In this document: positions 33,677 through 42,025 of the stretch, in pieces
How positions within the stretch are numbered: position 1 is the first letter of the stretch
Layout: every line of letters starts with the position of its first letter
NCBI GenBank assembly: GCA_045805605.1
Contig: JBJMKX010000022.1
Location: 1 to 64,000, forward strand
Source of the DNA: DATBDE01 sp045805605
Lineage (GTDB): Bacteria; Actinomycetota; Thermoleophilia; Solirubrobacterales; Solirubrobacteraceae
Reading direction: 5' to 3'
Length of the DNA stretch: 64,000 nt
Translations under genes and position numbers: made by a program
The notes under the pieces: generated by a model
What the model was told of the DNA's origin: nothing
The model's database searches: none
The model's input: only the letters and a program-made list of their open reading frames with translations

Positions 33677-33860
33677 GCCGCGACGGTCCCACCGCCCCGG
33701 CCGGCCCTCAATTCCCCCCGAGGTAAGTGTGCGCGCTATCACGCCGGGCGCACCGTGCGCTCAAGCAACGCCAACCTGGCCGAAACGCTTTGAGCGACAC
33801 CACCCCGACGGGGCACCCAGCTCGCGCCGCTTGGCCCCCTGTTGATCGCCCCTTGACATC

Positions 33861-35090
33861 ATGCTCGGCTTGGACGACGAACGCGTCAGTTCCCTTGCGC
33901 CGCCGCTGGAGCGCTTCGCCGAGCTGATCGTCCGGTTCGGCGCCAACGTCCAGCCTGGGCAGATCGTCGCCATCGGCTCCGAGCCGGGCAAGGAGCCGCT
34001 GACGCGCGCCGTGGCCGACGCCGCCTACCGGCACGGCGCGAAGTTCGTCGACGTCCAGTACTTCGACCTGCACGTCAAGCGGTCGCGGATCCTGCACGCG
34101 CCCGAGGAAACCCTCGACTTCGTGCCCTCGTGGTACGGCGACCGCATCCTTGCGCTCGGCGACCAGCGCGCCGCGCGCATAGGGCTGTCGGGGTCGGTTG
34201 CGCCGGGGCTCCTCGATGGGCTCGACCCCGCGCGCGCGGGGCGCGACCAGCTGCCGTTCGTGCGCGAGACCGGGATCGTCGTCAACGCCGCCACCACGAA
34301 CTGGACGATCTCGCCGTGCCCGACCCCCGGCTGGGCCAAGCAGGTCCATCCCGGCCTGGACGAGAAGGCCGCGCTCGCGCGCCTGTGGGAGCAGGTCGTG
34401 CACGTGTGCCGGCTCGATGAGGACGATCCGCAGCGGGCGTGGGAGAAGCGGATCGATGCGCTGGTGGCGGCGGCCGACGCGCTGAGCGCCCGCCGCTTCT
34501 CGGAGGTGCACTTCGAGGGGCCGGGCACCGACCTGCACGTTGGGCTGCTGCCGACCTCGAAGTGGATCTGCGCGCGGTTCCAGACCGTGGACGGGATCCG
34601 CCACATGCCCAACCTGCCGTCCGAGGAGGTGTTCTCGGCCCCCGATCCGCAGCGCGTCGACGGCGTCGTGGCGGCGACCAAGCCGCTCGACCTGCAGGGC
34701 ACGATCGTCGAAGGACTGAGGGTCCGGTTCGAGGGCGGCCGGGCGGTGCAGATCGATGCCGACGCGAACGCCGACGCGCTGCGCGCTCGCGTCCAGCTCG
34801 ACGAAGGCGCATCGCGGCTCGGCGAGGTCGCCCTGGTCGACCGCCAGGGCCGCATCGGCCCCCTCGACACTGTGTTCTACGACACCCTGCTTGACGAGAA
34901 CGCCACCAGCCACGTGGCGCTGGGCAACGCCTACGCGTTCTGCGTCGACGACGCCGACCGGTCGCAGCTGAACACCAGCGCGATCCACATCGACTTCATG
35001 ATCGGCGGCGACGCCGTCGGCGTGACGGGGGTGACCGGCGACGGCGAGCGGGTGCCGTTGCTGCGAGGCGGGGAGTGGCAGCTGCGGTAG
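33861..35090 (+). CDS. M29-family aminopeptidase
   Basis: A 409-residue cytoplasmic metallopeptidase of the AmpS/aminopeptidase T type. The metal-binding residues are seen in NLPSEEVFSAPD (two glutamates), HVALGNAY (histidine), and the late IHIDFMIGGD (histidine and aspartate). The N-terminal domain has GQIVAIGSEPGKEPL and AYRHGAKFVDVQYFD. These enzymes remove N-terminal residues from peptides using two zinc or cobalt ions. Length fits the family (about 410). It is followed by tRNA-Ser with only 20 bases between. The ATG at 33861 has no clear Shine-Dalgarno site. Confidence 0.91.
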   Translation: MLGLDDERVSSLAPPLERFAELIVRFGANVQPGQIVAIGSEPGKEPLTRAVADAAYRHGAKFVDVQYFDLHVKRSRILHAPEETLDFVPSWYGDRILALGDQRAARIGLSGSVAPGLLDGLDPARAGRDQLPFVRETGIVVNAATTNWTISPCPTPGWAKQVHPGLDEKAALARLWEQVVHVCRLDEDDPQRAWEKRIDALVAAADALSARRFSEVHFEGPGTDLHVGLLPTSKWICARFQTVDGIRHMPNLPSEEVFSAPDPQRVDGVVAATKPLDLQGTIVEGLRVRFEGGRAVQIDADANADALRARVQLDEGASRLGEVALVDRQGRIGPLDTVFYDTLLDENATSHVALGNAYAFCVDDADRSQLNTSAIHIDFMIGGDAVGVTGVTGDGERVPLLRGGEWQLR

Positions 35091-35110
35091 CTACGCTGAT
35101 CCCTCGTCCC

Positions 35111-35200
35111 GGAGGGGTGCCGGAGTGGTTGAACGGGCGCGACTGGAAATCGCGTAACGGGGGTCAACCTCGTTCGAGGGTTCGAATCCCTCCCCCTCCG
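35111..35200 (+). tRNA. tRNA-Ser (anticodon GGA)
   Basis: A 90-base tRNA. The acceptor strands GGAGGGG (35111-35117) and CCCCTCC (35193-35199) pair fully, with discriminator G at 35200. The anticodon arm CGCGA-CTGGAAA-TCGCG has anticodon GGA, reading UCC and UCU. A long variable arm and a T-loop TTCGAAT confirm a class II serine tRNA. CCA is not encoded. A TetR gene on the other strand ends two bases beyond. Confidence 0.95.
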
Positions 35201-35201
35201 C

Positions 35202-35849
35202 TCAGTCTCTAAGAGCGCCGACAAGCGCCCGCTCGAGCATCCGGGCGTAGGCGCTGTCGCTCCAGTCCTGGTCGTCGACGAGTCGCAGGTAGACCGACTC
35301 GCTCGCCGTCAGCGCATAGATGACGTCGGCGGCGCGCTGCGGCGACATGCCCGTGCGCAGGACCCGCGCGCGCCTGAGGGCCTTGGCGATGTCGAGCGCA
35401 TCTGCGCGGGTGGCGGCGTGGCCGCGCTCGCGGAACTCGCGGAGGAGCGGGTCCTGGTTCCATGCCGACTCGCCCACGGCGAGCAGGCGCGCGGCGCGGC
35501 GCATCAGCTGGGCGGAAGCGTCGGCGAGGCGGGCGAGCATCCGCTCGGGCGGCGCCTCCAGCACCGAGCGAAACCCGGCGCGGGCCATCAGCGGCGCCTC
35601 CTCGTCGCCGCCTCGAACGGCGACGCGGATGCACTCGTTGAGCAGGGCGGCCTTCGTCTCGAAGGACAGGTATACGGTGCGGTCCGAGACGCCGGCCGCG
35701 GCCGCCACTGCCGTCATCGTCGTCGCGGCGTACCCCTCGCTGGTGAAGAGCTCGGCGGCGGCGGCCCGGATCCGGCGCCGCGTCTCGCGCGCGGCTGCGG
35801 CACGCAGGGGCGATTGGTACGGCTTGCGGTTGACTTCGTCCGCAGACAT
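35202..35849 (-). CDS. TetR-family regulator
   Basis: A 215-residue repressor: the N-terminal helix-turn-helix is ETRRRIRAAAAELFTSEGYA then TTMTAVAAAAGVSDRTVYLS, followed by a helical ligand-binding domain with no recognisable specificity. Divergent from it is a small ABM-like gene whose -10 region contains an 11-base inverted repeat (CAGTG-C-CACTG), the likely operator for this protein and possibly for its own promoter. The stop codon lies two bases beyond the 3' end of tRNA-Ser, which is transcribed toward it, so tRNA processing and this message may overlap antisense. Confidence 0.88.
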   Translation of the reverse strand: MSADEVNRKPYQSPLRAAAARETRRRIRAAAAELFTSEGYAATTMTAVAAAAGVSDRTVYLSFETKAALLNECIRVAVRGGDEEAPLMARAGFRSVLEAPPERMLARLADASAQLMRRAARLLAVGESAWNQDPLLREFRERGHAATRADALDIAKALRRARVLRTGMSPQRAADVIYALTASESVYLRLVDDQDWSDSAYARMLERALVGALRD

Positions 35850-35866
35850 TGGCTACAGTGCCACTG
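35830..35866 (+). promoter_or_regulatory. Promoter and probable TetR operator
   Basis: TTGACT (35830-35835) and TACAGT (35854-35859) with an 18-base spacer face the ABM-like gene starting at 35878. The inverted repeat CAGTG-C-CACTG (35856-35866) overlaps the -10 element, so a bound TetR dimer would block transcription. The -35 lies within the first codons of the divergent TetR gene. Confidence 0.58.
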
Positions 35867-35877
35867 AAGTTAACACG

Positions 35878-36168
35878 ATGAACGGGGGCACCACGGTGGT
35901 CGCACGAGTCGCAACCTTCAATACCTTGCCGGACGATCTCGACGACGGGTCGGTCGACCTGCTGCGGCAGACGATCCGGGAGACGCCGGGCTACGTCGCC
36001 GGCTTCCACCTGCGCGACCCGCAGACGAACAAGGCGCTGTCGGTCACGGTCTACGAGGACATGGACGCGGTCGGGCGCGTGCGCGAGGCGATGGCCCGCC
36101 GCCCCGGCGATCGCAAGGTCGGCATCGACCCCGACGAGGTCGAGTTCTTCGAGGCGTTCGCCGTCTAG
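35878..36168 (+). CDS. Small ABM-like (dimeric alpha/beta barrel) protein
   Basis: A 96-residue protein with VARVATFNTLPDDLDDG, a helix (VDLLRQTIRETPG), YVAGFHLRDPQTNKALSVTV and a second helix before an acidic C-terminus. This is the pattern of antibiotic-biosynthesis-monooxygenase-like dimeric barrels. The family includes small oxygenases and many proteins of unknown role. Starts at ATG 35878 or GTG 35893/35896 are possible; the first gives a normal distance from the predicted promoter. It is probably repressed by the divergent TetR protein. Confidence 0.7.
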   Translation: MNGGTTVVARVATFNTLPDDLDDGSVDLLRQTIRETPGYVAGFHLRDPQTNKALSVTVYEDMDAVGRVREAMARRPGDRKVGIDPDEVEFFEAFAV

Positions 36169-36325
36169 GTGACCTGAGTCGTCATTTCGCGGGCACCTTC
36201 CCGGCGTCTGGGCGCGCCTGACGCCACCCGCGGGAATCGCCGATGCTTTGACATCGACTCATCCCGCGTGCGTCGTCAGCCACGCCCAGCCACTTGGGAA
36301 GCTGAGCCCGAACTTCCGACTCAGG

Positions 36326-37579
36326 TCAACAGCGTCGCGCGGCCACGGGGCTGCGCTCATCGGCCGCCAACTGCTCGACCGCCTCGGCCGCCGCCACTGG
36401 GCCGCCCGCCGCGCGGAAGGCGTCGGCCACACGGCGCGCTCCCTCGCCTCGCTTCATCGCCCGCATGACGGCGGCGCGCAGGCGTGCCGGCGACAGTCTT
36501 CCGGCCGGCAGACGGGTTCCCGCGCCCGCAACCTCAACGCGGCGCGCCACCTCGAGCTGGTCGCGCCCGAACGGCACCACACACACCGGCACACCTCGGG
36601 CAAGCGCCTTTTGCGTGGCGCCCATGCCGCCATGGGTCACCGCGCACGCGGCCCGGTCCAGGATGGGAGCATGGGGGGCGAAGCGCACCACGGTGGCGTT
36701 GGCGGGCGCGTCGAAGCGGCCGGGGTCGCCGGCGGGAACCGTGGCGATCACGTGGACCGGCTCGCCGCCGAGCGCCTCGAGCGCGCAGGTCACGAGCCGG
36801 CCGTCCTCCTGGAACTCCGACGACGTGGTCACGAGCACGATTGGCTTCTCGAGGTCGTCGAGCCAGGCGGGCGGCTCGGTCGGCGGGTCCCAGTCACACG
36901 GGCCGACCATGCGCACGTTCGGCGGCCAGTCCCTGCGGGGATACTCGAACGGCTCGCTTGTCAGATAGAGGAGCAGGGGCGGGGCGGCGAACAGGTCGCT
37001 GGCGCCGGCGATGGGCGGCACGCCGGCCCGGGCCCGGACCTGGTTCAGGCGCCGCCCCACGATGCGCTCGAGCGAGCCGAAGACCAGCGGTCGCAGCGCC
37101 GCGTCGCGCAGCCGGCCCGGGCGGCCGCGGGCTGGCCGCAGGCCGGGGCCGAAGGGCGGTGCATCCTTCGAGCGCAGCGGCAGCGGGTAGGGGCACCACG
37201 ATGCCCATGGACCGCCCCAGGCCTCGGCGGCGGCCATCGCCCCCCATGTCGCCACGTCGACGAGCAGCAGGTCGGGGCGCGCCTCCTCGATCGCGCGGCG
37301 CAGGTCCGGCACCTCGTACTGCGCCCGCTGGCAGAAGATCCGCACCGAGCGCTTCAGCGCCCCCAGCGGCGTCCGCGCCTCGTAGTCGTGGTGCTCGACC
37401 CGTTCGACCGCGGGGTCGATCGGGCCCGCTTCGAAGCCACGGGCGCGCATGCGGTCGACCTCCGAGCGAAGCGTCCGAAGCGCGATGTCGTGGCCTCGCC
37501 GGTGCAGCTCGTCGAGGATCGGGGTGACCGGGAACAGGTGCCCCCGCGCCGGGGACGTGTAAGCGAGGATGCGGGCCAT
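36326..37579 (-). CDS. MGT/UGT-type glycosyltransferase
   Basis: A 417-residue GT-B glycosyltransferase. It starts MARILAYTSPARGHLFPVTP with the acceptor-side GH motif, and the C-terminal domain has APHAPILDRAACAVTHGGMG and ARGVPVCVVPFGRDQ, the nucleotide-sugar-binding signature of family 1 enzymes that glycosylate macrolides, flavonoids and other small hydrophobic acceptors. Such enzymes can inactivate antibiotics. The ATG at 37579 overlaps the stop of the upstream TetR gene (TGATG), so the two are translationally coupled and the regulator likely controls its own glycosyltransferase. Acceptor unknown. Confidence 0.88.
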   Translation of the reverse strand: MARILAYTSPARGHLFPVTPILDELHRRGHDIALRTLRSEVDRMRARGFEAGPIDPAVERVEHHDYEARTPLGALKRSVRIFCQRAQYEVPDLRRAIEEARPDLLLVDVATWGAMAAAEAWGGPWASWCPYPLPLRSKDAPPFGPGLRPARGRPGRLRDAALRPLVFGSLERIVGRRLNQVRARAGVPPIAGASDLFAAPPLLLYLTSEPFEYPRRDWPPNVRMVGPCDWDPPTEPPAWLDDLEKPIVLVTTSSEFQEDGRLVTCALEALGGEPVHVIATVPAGDPGRFDAPANATVVRFAPHAPILDRAACAVTHGGMGATQKALARGVPVCVVPFGRDQLEVARRVEVAGAGTRLPAGRLSPARLRAAVMRAMKRGEGARRVADAFRAAGGPVAAAEAVEQLAADERSPVAARRC

Positions 37580-38181
37580 CACGCTCCCGCCAGCATCGGT
37601 TCGAGCAGCTCGACGAGCGCGAGCTCGGCCTGGCGGCGGCTGAGTCCGGCGTCGCGGCGCAGCAGCTTCCAGGTGTAGACGTCGCAGACGGCTACGAGCT
37701 GTGCGAGCCGCCGGTCGCGCTCGACTCCGGTCCGCCCAGCGAGGGCGGGGGCAAGGACGCGCGCGCACCAGTCGCGGTGGAGCGCGCGGCCGCGATCGGC
37801 GATCTCGCGCAGGCCGGGCACTCGGTCCTCCTCGGCGAGCAGCCGCAGCACGCGGTCGCCGAGCGCCTCGTAGTGGTCGAAGAGCACGTGCACCGCGCCT
37901 GCCGGGTCGCCTGTGGGTGCCTCGTCGCGCTGGCGGCGCACGCGCTCAGCCTCGCGTTCGGCGGCCGCGGCCAGCAGGCCGTCGCGGCCGCCGAAGCGGC
38001 GGATGACCGTCTGCACGCTTACGCCCGCATGTCGAGCGACGTCCTCGAGTGAGACGTCGGCCGGTCGCTCCCAGAAGAGCTCGACGGCGGCGTCGAGGAT
38101 GCGGTCGGCGGTCGCGGCAGCGGCCCGTGCCCGGGCCACCATGCGGTATGGGCGGGGAGCGGCGACCCGCGCCGATTTCAT
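37579..38181 (-). CDS. TetR-family regulator of the glycosyltransferase operon
   Basis: A 200-residue regulator with the DNA-binding part TADRILDAAVELFWERPADV and VARHAGVSVQTVIRRFGG, then a helical C-terminal domain. A perfect inverted repeat TGTTAG-N5-CTAACA abuts the ATG at 38181 and is the likely autoregulatory operator. Coupling to the glycosyltransferase makes a self-controlled two-gene unit, as in drug-inactivation systems that respond to their own substrate. Confidence 0.88.
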   Translation of the reverse strand: MKSARVAAPRPYRMVARARAAAATADRILDAAVELFWERPADVSLEDVARHAGVSVQTVIRRFGGRDGLLAAAAEREAERVRRQRDEAPTGDPAGAVHVLFDHYEALGDRVLRLLAEEDRVPGLREIADRGRALHRDWCARVLAPALAGRTGVERDRRLAQLVAVCDVYTWKLLRRDAGLSRRQAELALVELLEPMLAGA

Positions 38182-38197
38182 GTTAGAAACCCTAACA
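38181..38197 (-). promoter_or_regulatory. TetR operator, TGTTAG-N5-CTAACA
   Basis: A 6-base perfect inverted repeat with a 5-base centre directly adjoining the TetR start codon. The AT-rich half-sites stand out in the 70% GC background. With the start codon inside its edge and no Shine-Dalgarno sequence, the gene is probably leaderless or the operator covers the translation start. Confidence 0.72.
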
Positions 38198-38259
38198 CTA
38201 AATCTGCGGTGCTGCCACCGCTGGGTGAAAGCGCCGCCCGCCCTACCCGGTCGTCGCCC

Positions 38260-39174
38260 TCAGCCCGCGGCCTCGCTCGGACGCGGCTGGTCGCGCGGTG
38301 GCGGATCGGCGAATACCAACTCCGGCACCGTGACGAGCCTGAAGCCCTTCGCGCGCAGCCCCTTGATGATCTGAGGCACGGCCGCGAGGGTCTGCGAGCG
38401 GTCGCCCCCGCCGTCGTGCATGAGCACGATCGAGCCGGGCTTGGCCTGGCTAAGCACGGTCTTCACGATCGACGGGGTACCGGGGAGCTTGTAGTCCTCG
38501 GTGTCGACGTCCCACAGAGCCATGAGCAGGTGGTTGCGCTTGAGGATGCCGACGGTCGCATCGTCGAACGAGTTGCCCGGCGGGCGGAAGAGGCGAGGGG
38601 CCGGCAGGCCGGCGTCCCGCATCTGACGGGCTCCGTCGAGGATCTCGCGCTCCTGGTCGGGCTTGCCCAGCGTGGCGAGCATCTGGTGGTCGACCGTGTG
38701 GTCGCCGACCTCGAACCCGTGCTGGACGGCCTGGCGGGTGGCGTCGCCGAAGTCCTTGAGCTGCTTGGTGATGACGAAGAAGGTGGCGGGCGCGTGGTTG
38801 TCACGCAGCACCTTCAGAAATTGCGTCGTCAGCGGTCCGGGCCCGTCGTCGAAGGTGAGGGCGACCAGCCTCTGGTTGGGCGTGCCGCGCGAGACGTAGG
38901 GCGTGTAGGTCAGGACGCCGTCGATGGCGCGGACGCCGCGGCCGTGGGCGGCGGCGGCGGTGTCCGGGGGCGCCGTGAGCGGCTTGAGCTGGTCCTCGGC
39001 ACGCTCGGAGCCGGCGTCGCCACCGAAGGCGCTGGTGACGAGCAGTACGAGCAGCACGAGCAGGAGCAGCAGGCCGGCCCCCGCGCCCAGCCGGCGTCGG
39101 CGGTACTGGCGCTGGCGCTCGAGGGCTCGCTTGCGGGCGCGTGCGCGCCTCTGGGCCTCCTGGTCTGCCGCCAT
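38260..39174 (-). CDS. Membrane-anchored polysaccharide deacetylase (NodB domain)
   Basis: A 304-residue protein with a highly basic cytoplasmic tail, one membrane helix (GAGLLLLLVLLVLLVTSAFG) and an extracytoplasmic NodB domain: VALTFDDGPGPLT with the catalytic aspartate, DHTVDHQMLA with the two metal histidines, LFRPPGNSFDD, MALWDVDTEDY and VLMHDGGGDR. It removes acetyl (or acyl) groups from peptidoglycan or another N-acetylated glycan. The ATG at 39174 gives the short tail before the helix. It is divergent from the large secreted RTX/M15 protein with about 157 bases between, hinting at joint wall remodelling. Confidence 0.9.
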   Translation of the reverse strand: MAADQEAQRRARARKRALERQRQYRRRRLGAGAGLLLLLVLLVLLVTSAFGGDAGSERAEDQLKPLTAPPDTAAAAHGRGVRAIDGVLTYTPYVSRGTPNQRLVALTFDDGPGPLTTQFLKVLRDNHAPATFFVITKQLKDFGDATRQAVQHGFEVGDHTVDHQMLATLGKPDQEREILDGARQMRDAGLPAPRLFRPPGNSFDDATVGILKRNHLLMALWDVDTEDYKLPGTPSIVKTVLSQAKPGSIVLMHDGGGDRSQTLAAVPQIIKGLRAKGFRLVTVPELVFADPPPRDQPRPSEAAG

Positions 39175-39227
39175 CGTCCCCGCACGAGGGTAGCCGCGCG
39201 ACCAGCGGCAAGGCCGCACCTGCTGCA

Positions 39228-39250
39228 CCGCAAAAATGCCCAAATTGCGG
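39228..39250. promoter_or_regulatory. Inverted repeat in divergent promoter region
   Basis: CCGCAA-N11-TTGCGG lies between the deacetylase and RTX/M15 genes, in the only AT-richer patch of this gap. Its place suits a shared operator, but no regulator can be assigned. The stem could also form in RNA. Confidence 0.35.
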
Positions 39251-39331
39251 CGAAGGGCGCCGCGCCAGGTTTTACACGCGGCGCTTGCACGGCTCGGGCC
39301 GATCCTGCAAGCCTTGTGTCGCTCGCGTCGT

Positions 39332-41683
39332 ATGTCGCTGCTCGTTCCCCCGTCCAGCGTCCGTTTCCGCACGGTCGCGCTCGTCGTCGTCGCGGCGTTT
39401 TTCGCCGTGGCCGCGTGGTGCGCGCCGGCCTCCGCGGCAACGGTCTCGGCGAGCGGCCCGATCGTCTCGGTGCGGGACGAGACCGGCACGGCCAACGCTC
39501 TGGCGATCGCCGTCGCCGGCAGCACCGTGACGGTGTTGGACACCCGCACGCCGCCGACCGCCGGGAGCGGCTGCGCCCAGCCCGCCTCCGATCGGGTGAC
39601 GTGCACGATCGTCGGCTTGGCCGCGCTGGCAGTCGACGCCGGCGCGGGTGACGACGCCGTGGCGGTGACCGGCACGGTGGCGGCGACCATCGCCGACGGG
39701 CCGGGCGACGATCGCGTGACCGGCGGCGCCGGCGACGACGTGTTCGCGATGGGGACCGGCGCCGACGTCGTCTCGGGCGGCCCGGGGAGGGACACAGCCG
39801 ACTACTCGGGGCGGGCCAGCGCGGTGAGCGCAAGGCCCGACGGCGTGGCCGACGACGGCGAGGCGGGCGAGCACGACAACGTGGGCACGGACCTCGAGGA
39901 CCTGGCCGGAGGAGCGGCCGACGACCACCTCACCGGGTCGACCGGCCCGAACGCGCTGAACGGGAACGGGGGCAGCGACACGCTGAGCGGCGACGCCGGC
40001 GCCGATCGCATCGACGGCGGTGCCGGCAACGACCGGCTCGACGGGGGCGCCGACGACGACGCCCTCGGCGGTGGCGCCGACGACGACTCGCTCGACGGCT
40101 GGGACGGCGGCGACCGGCTCCACGGCGACTCGGGCAACGACCGGCTCACCGGCGGCGCGAACGACGACGAGGTCGCCGGCGACGAGGGGAACGACGCGCT
40201 GACCGGCGACTCGGGGGGCGATCGACTCGACGGTGGCGCCGGCGACGACCGCCTCGAGGGTGGGACGGACGGCGACTCGCTCGCGGGCTCGGCCGGCAAC
40301 GACAGGCTCGGCGGCGGCGACGGCGACGACTCCCTCGCCGGCGCGGCAGACAACGACACGCTGGACGGAGACGACGGCGCCGACCGGCTCGACGGCGGCT
40401 CCGGCGACGACCACCTCGACGGTGGCGCCGGCAACGACTCCGGCGGCGGCTCGGAGGGCGCCGACGTGATCACCGGCGGCGACGGCCTCGACACCTTCGA
40501 CGGCGGCCCCGGCGCGGACACCATCGACGGTGGCGGCGGCACCGACCTGCTCCTCGGCGGCGACGGCCCCGACCAGGCCCTCGGCGGCGCCGGCGACGAC
40601 GTCGTGAGCGGCGGCCCCGGCGCCAATACGCTCGCGGGCGGCGCAGGCGCCGACACCCTCGCCGGAGGACCCGACGCCGACGCGATCGACGGTGACGCCG
40701 GGGACGACGCCGTCGCGGGCGGACCGGGGCCCGACAGCCTGGACGCCGGTTCCGGCGACGACCGCATCCTCGGCGGCGACGGCGACGACCGAGCCAAGGG
40801 GGACATCGGCGACGACGCGTTCGACCTCGGCGCCGGCGACGACGTCTTCGACGCAGGCGACGGCAGCGACGCCGTCACCGGCGGCGACGGCAACGACAAG
40901 GGCGTCGGAGGCCCCGGCCCCGACCAGCTCGACGGCGGCGACGGCGCCGACGCTCTCGTCGGCGGCGACGGCAACGACCTCGTCACCACGGGCGCCGGCG
41001 CCGACCGCCTCGCGGGTGGCAGGGGCCGCGACCGCCTCAGCGCGGGCTCGGGCGTCGACAAGGTCTGGGTCCGCGACGACGAGCGCGACCGCGTCAACTG
41101 CGGCAGCGGTCGCGACCGCATCGACACCGACGGCATCGACCGGCTCGTCTCATGCGAGCGCACCGACCTGCCCACGCCCGTCCCCGACCCCGATCTGCCC
41201 GGCCTCGGGCCGGCCGACGACCTCGGTCCGGCCGGAACGGTCGGCGGCCTGCGCAAGTTCGTCGGCGGTGGCCGCATCGTGCCGATTCCGGGCTTCCCCG
41301 GCGAGCGCGTCGACGCCCGCCTGCTGCCCGACATCCGCTACATGCGCGCGAAGTACCACATCCGCATCACCGACGGCTACTCGCTGCAGCCCATCCACAA
41401 GCACAACGGCGAGCACCCGATCGGCGCGGCGGTGGACATCGTCCCCGGCCCGGGCGGCACCTGGAACGACATCGACCGTCTGGCGAAATGGGCCGAGCCC
41501 CGCCAGAACCATCCGCGCGCGCCGTTCCGGTGGCAGGGCTACGACGGGGACTACAACCACGGGCGGGGCGACCACCTCCACCTGTCGTGGATCCACGGGG
41601 CGGCCCGATTCGGTCATCCCGCTGCGTGGATTCTCACCTTCGAGGTGAAGGAGTTGAGCCCGGTAACCCCCGCGGCCGCCTAG
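39332..41683 (+). CDS. Secreted RTX-repeat protein with C-terminal M15-like peptidase domain
   Basis: A 783-residue protein with a signal segment (VALVVVAAFFAVAAWCAPAS), a beta-rich lead-in, then some 550 residues of RTX calcium-binding nonapeptides of the GGxGxDxL type (for example GGAGNDRLDGGADDD), which fold on calcium outside the cell. The last 150 residues are different and resemble a D,D-peptidase of family M15: LPDIRYMRAKYHIRITDGYS, zinc-site GEHPIGAAVDIVPG and GDHLHLSW. RTX proteins of Gram-negatives use type I secretion; here the N-terminal signal implies Sec export. A cell-wall or matrix role is likely. The ATG at 39332 immediately precedes the signal peptide. Confidence 0.85.
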   Translation: MSLLVPPSSVRFRTVALVVVAAFFAVAAWCAPASAATVSASGPIVSVRDETGTANALAIAVAGSTVTVLDTRTPPTAGSGCAQPASDRVTCTIVGLAALAVDAGAGDDAVAVTGTVAATIADGPGDDRVTGGAGDDVFAMGTGADVVSGGPGRDTADYSGRASAVSARPDGVADDGEAGEHDNVGTDLEDLAGGAADDHLTGSTGPNALNGNGGSDTLSGDAGADRIDGGAGNDRLDGGADDDALGGGADDDSLDGWDGGDRLHGDSGNDRLTGGANDDEVAGDEGNDALTGDSGGDRLDGGAGDDRLEGGTDGDSLAGSAGNDRLGGGDGDDSLAGAADNDTLDGDDGADRLDGGSGDDHLDGGAGNDSGGGSEGADVITGGDGLDTFDGGPGADTIDGGGGTDLLLGGDGPDQALGGAGDDVVSGGPGANTLAGGAGADTLAGGPDADAIDGDAGDDAVAGGPGPDSLDAGSGDDRILGGDGDDRAKGDIGDDAFDLGAGDDVFDAGDGSDAVTGGDGNDKGVGGPGPDQLDGGDGADALVGGDGNDLVTTGAGADRLAGGRGRDRLSAGSGVDKVWVRDDERDRVNCGSGRDRIDTDGIDRLVSCERTDLPTPVPDPDLPGLGPADDLGPAGTVGGLRKFVGGGRIVPIPGFPGERVDARLLPDIRYMRAKYHIRITDGYSLQPIHKHNGEHPIGAAVDIVPGPGGTWNDIDRLAKWAEPRQNHPRAPFRWQGYDGDYNHGRGDHLHLSWIHGAARFGHPAAWILTFEVKELSPVTPAAA

Positions 41684-42015
41684 GACGCCGGTTGCTCCGG
41701 CGCCTCGACCCGCTCCGGCGCTTCCAACCTCTCCGGGCCCGCCGCCGGGTCGACCTCGGAGGCGGCGTCGACCGCATCGACCGGCATCGCGAAGACGATG
41801 TGGCGGCGCGCCACCGCGATGTACTCGTGCCGGGAGGTCGACCCGTCGCCGCCGACGGCCTCCATCACCACGTCGGTCAGCGAGATGAAGTCGCGGTCCG
41901 CCGAGTTCAGGAAGTCGGACATCCGGCTGCGGTAGCCCTCGCGCGGCAGCGTCAGCGACCCGAAGATCCGGTAGCGGTCGGTCTCGACCAGCACGCGCTC
42001 AGAGCGATGCTGCAC
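41680..42015 (-). CDS. DUF6812-like conserved protein
   Basis: A 111-residue protein beginning with a conserved block, ERVLVETDRYRIFGSLTLP then REGYRSRMSDFLN, followed by DFISLTDVVMEAV, a strand (HEYIAVARRHIVFAMPVD) and an acidic proline-rich tail. It matches actinobacterial DUF6812-type proteins of about 80-110 residues without known function. The stop overlaps that of the RTX gene on the other strand by three bases (CTAG). It lies ten bases before the lactonase stop, but those two genes are in the same direction with the lactonase upstream, so they are probably co-transcribed. Confidence 0.7.
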   Translation of the reverse strand: MQHRSERVLVETDRYRIFGSLTLPREGYRSRMSDFLNSADRDFISLTDVVMEAVGGDGSTSRHEYIAVARRHIVFAMPVDAVDAASEVDPAAGPERLEAPERVEAPEQPAS

Positions 42016-42025
42016 GCGTAAGACC

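Noticed and set aside
39175..39331. Possible c-di-AMP or other riboswitch before the RTX/M15 gene
   Set aside because: Cell-wall hydrolase genes often carry such elements, but the conserved ydaO-type core sequences could not be found here.
39950..41100. Dense short repeats that might be a CRISPR or minisatellite array
   Set aside because: The repeats are 27-base coding units of RTX nonapeptides with degenerate third positions in one long open frame, with no unique spacers.
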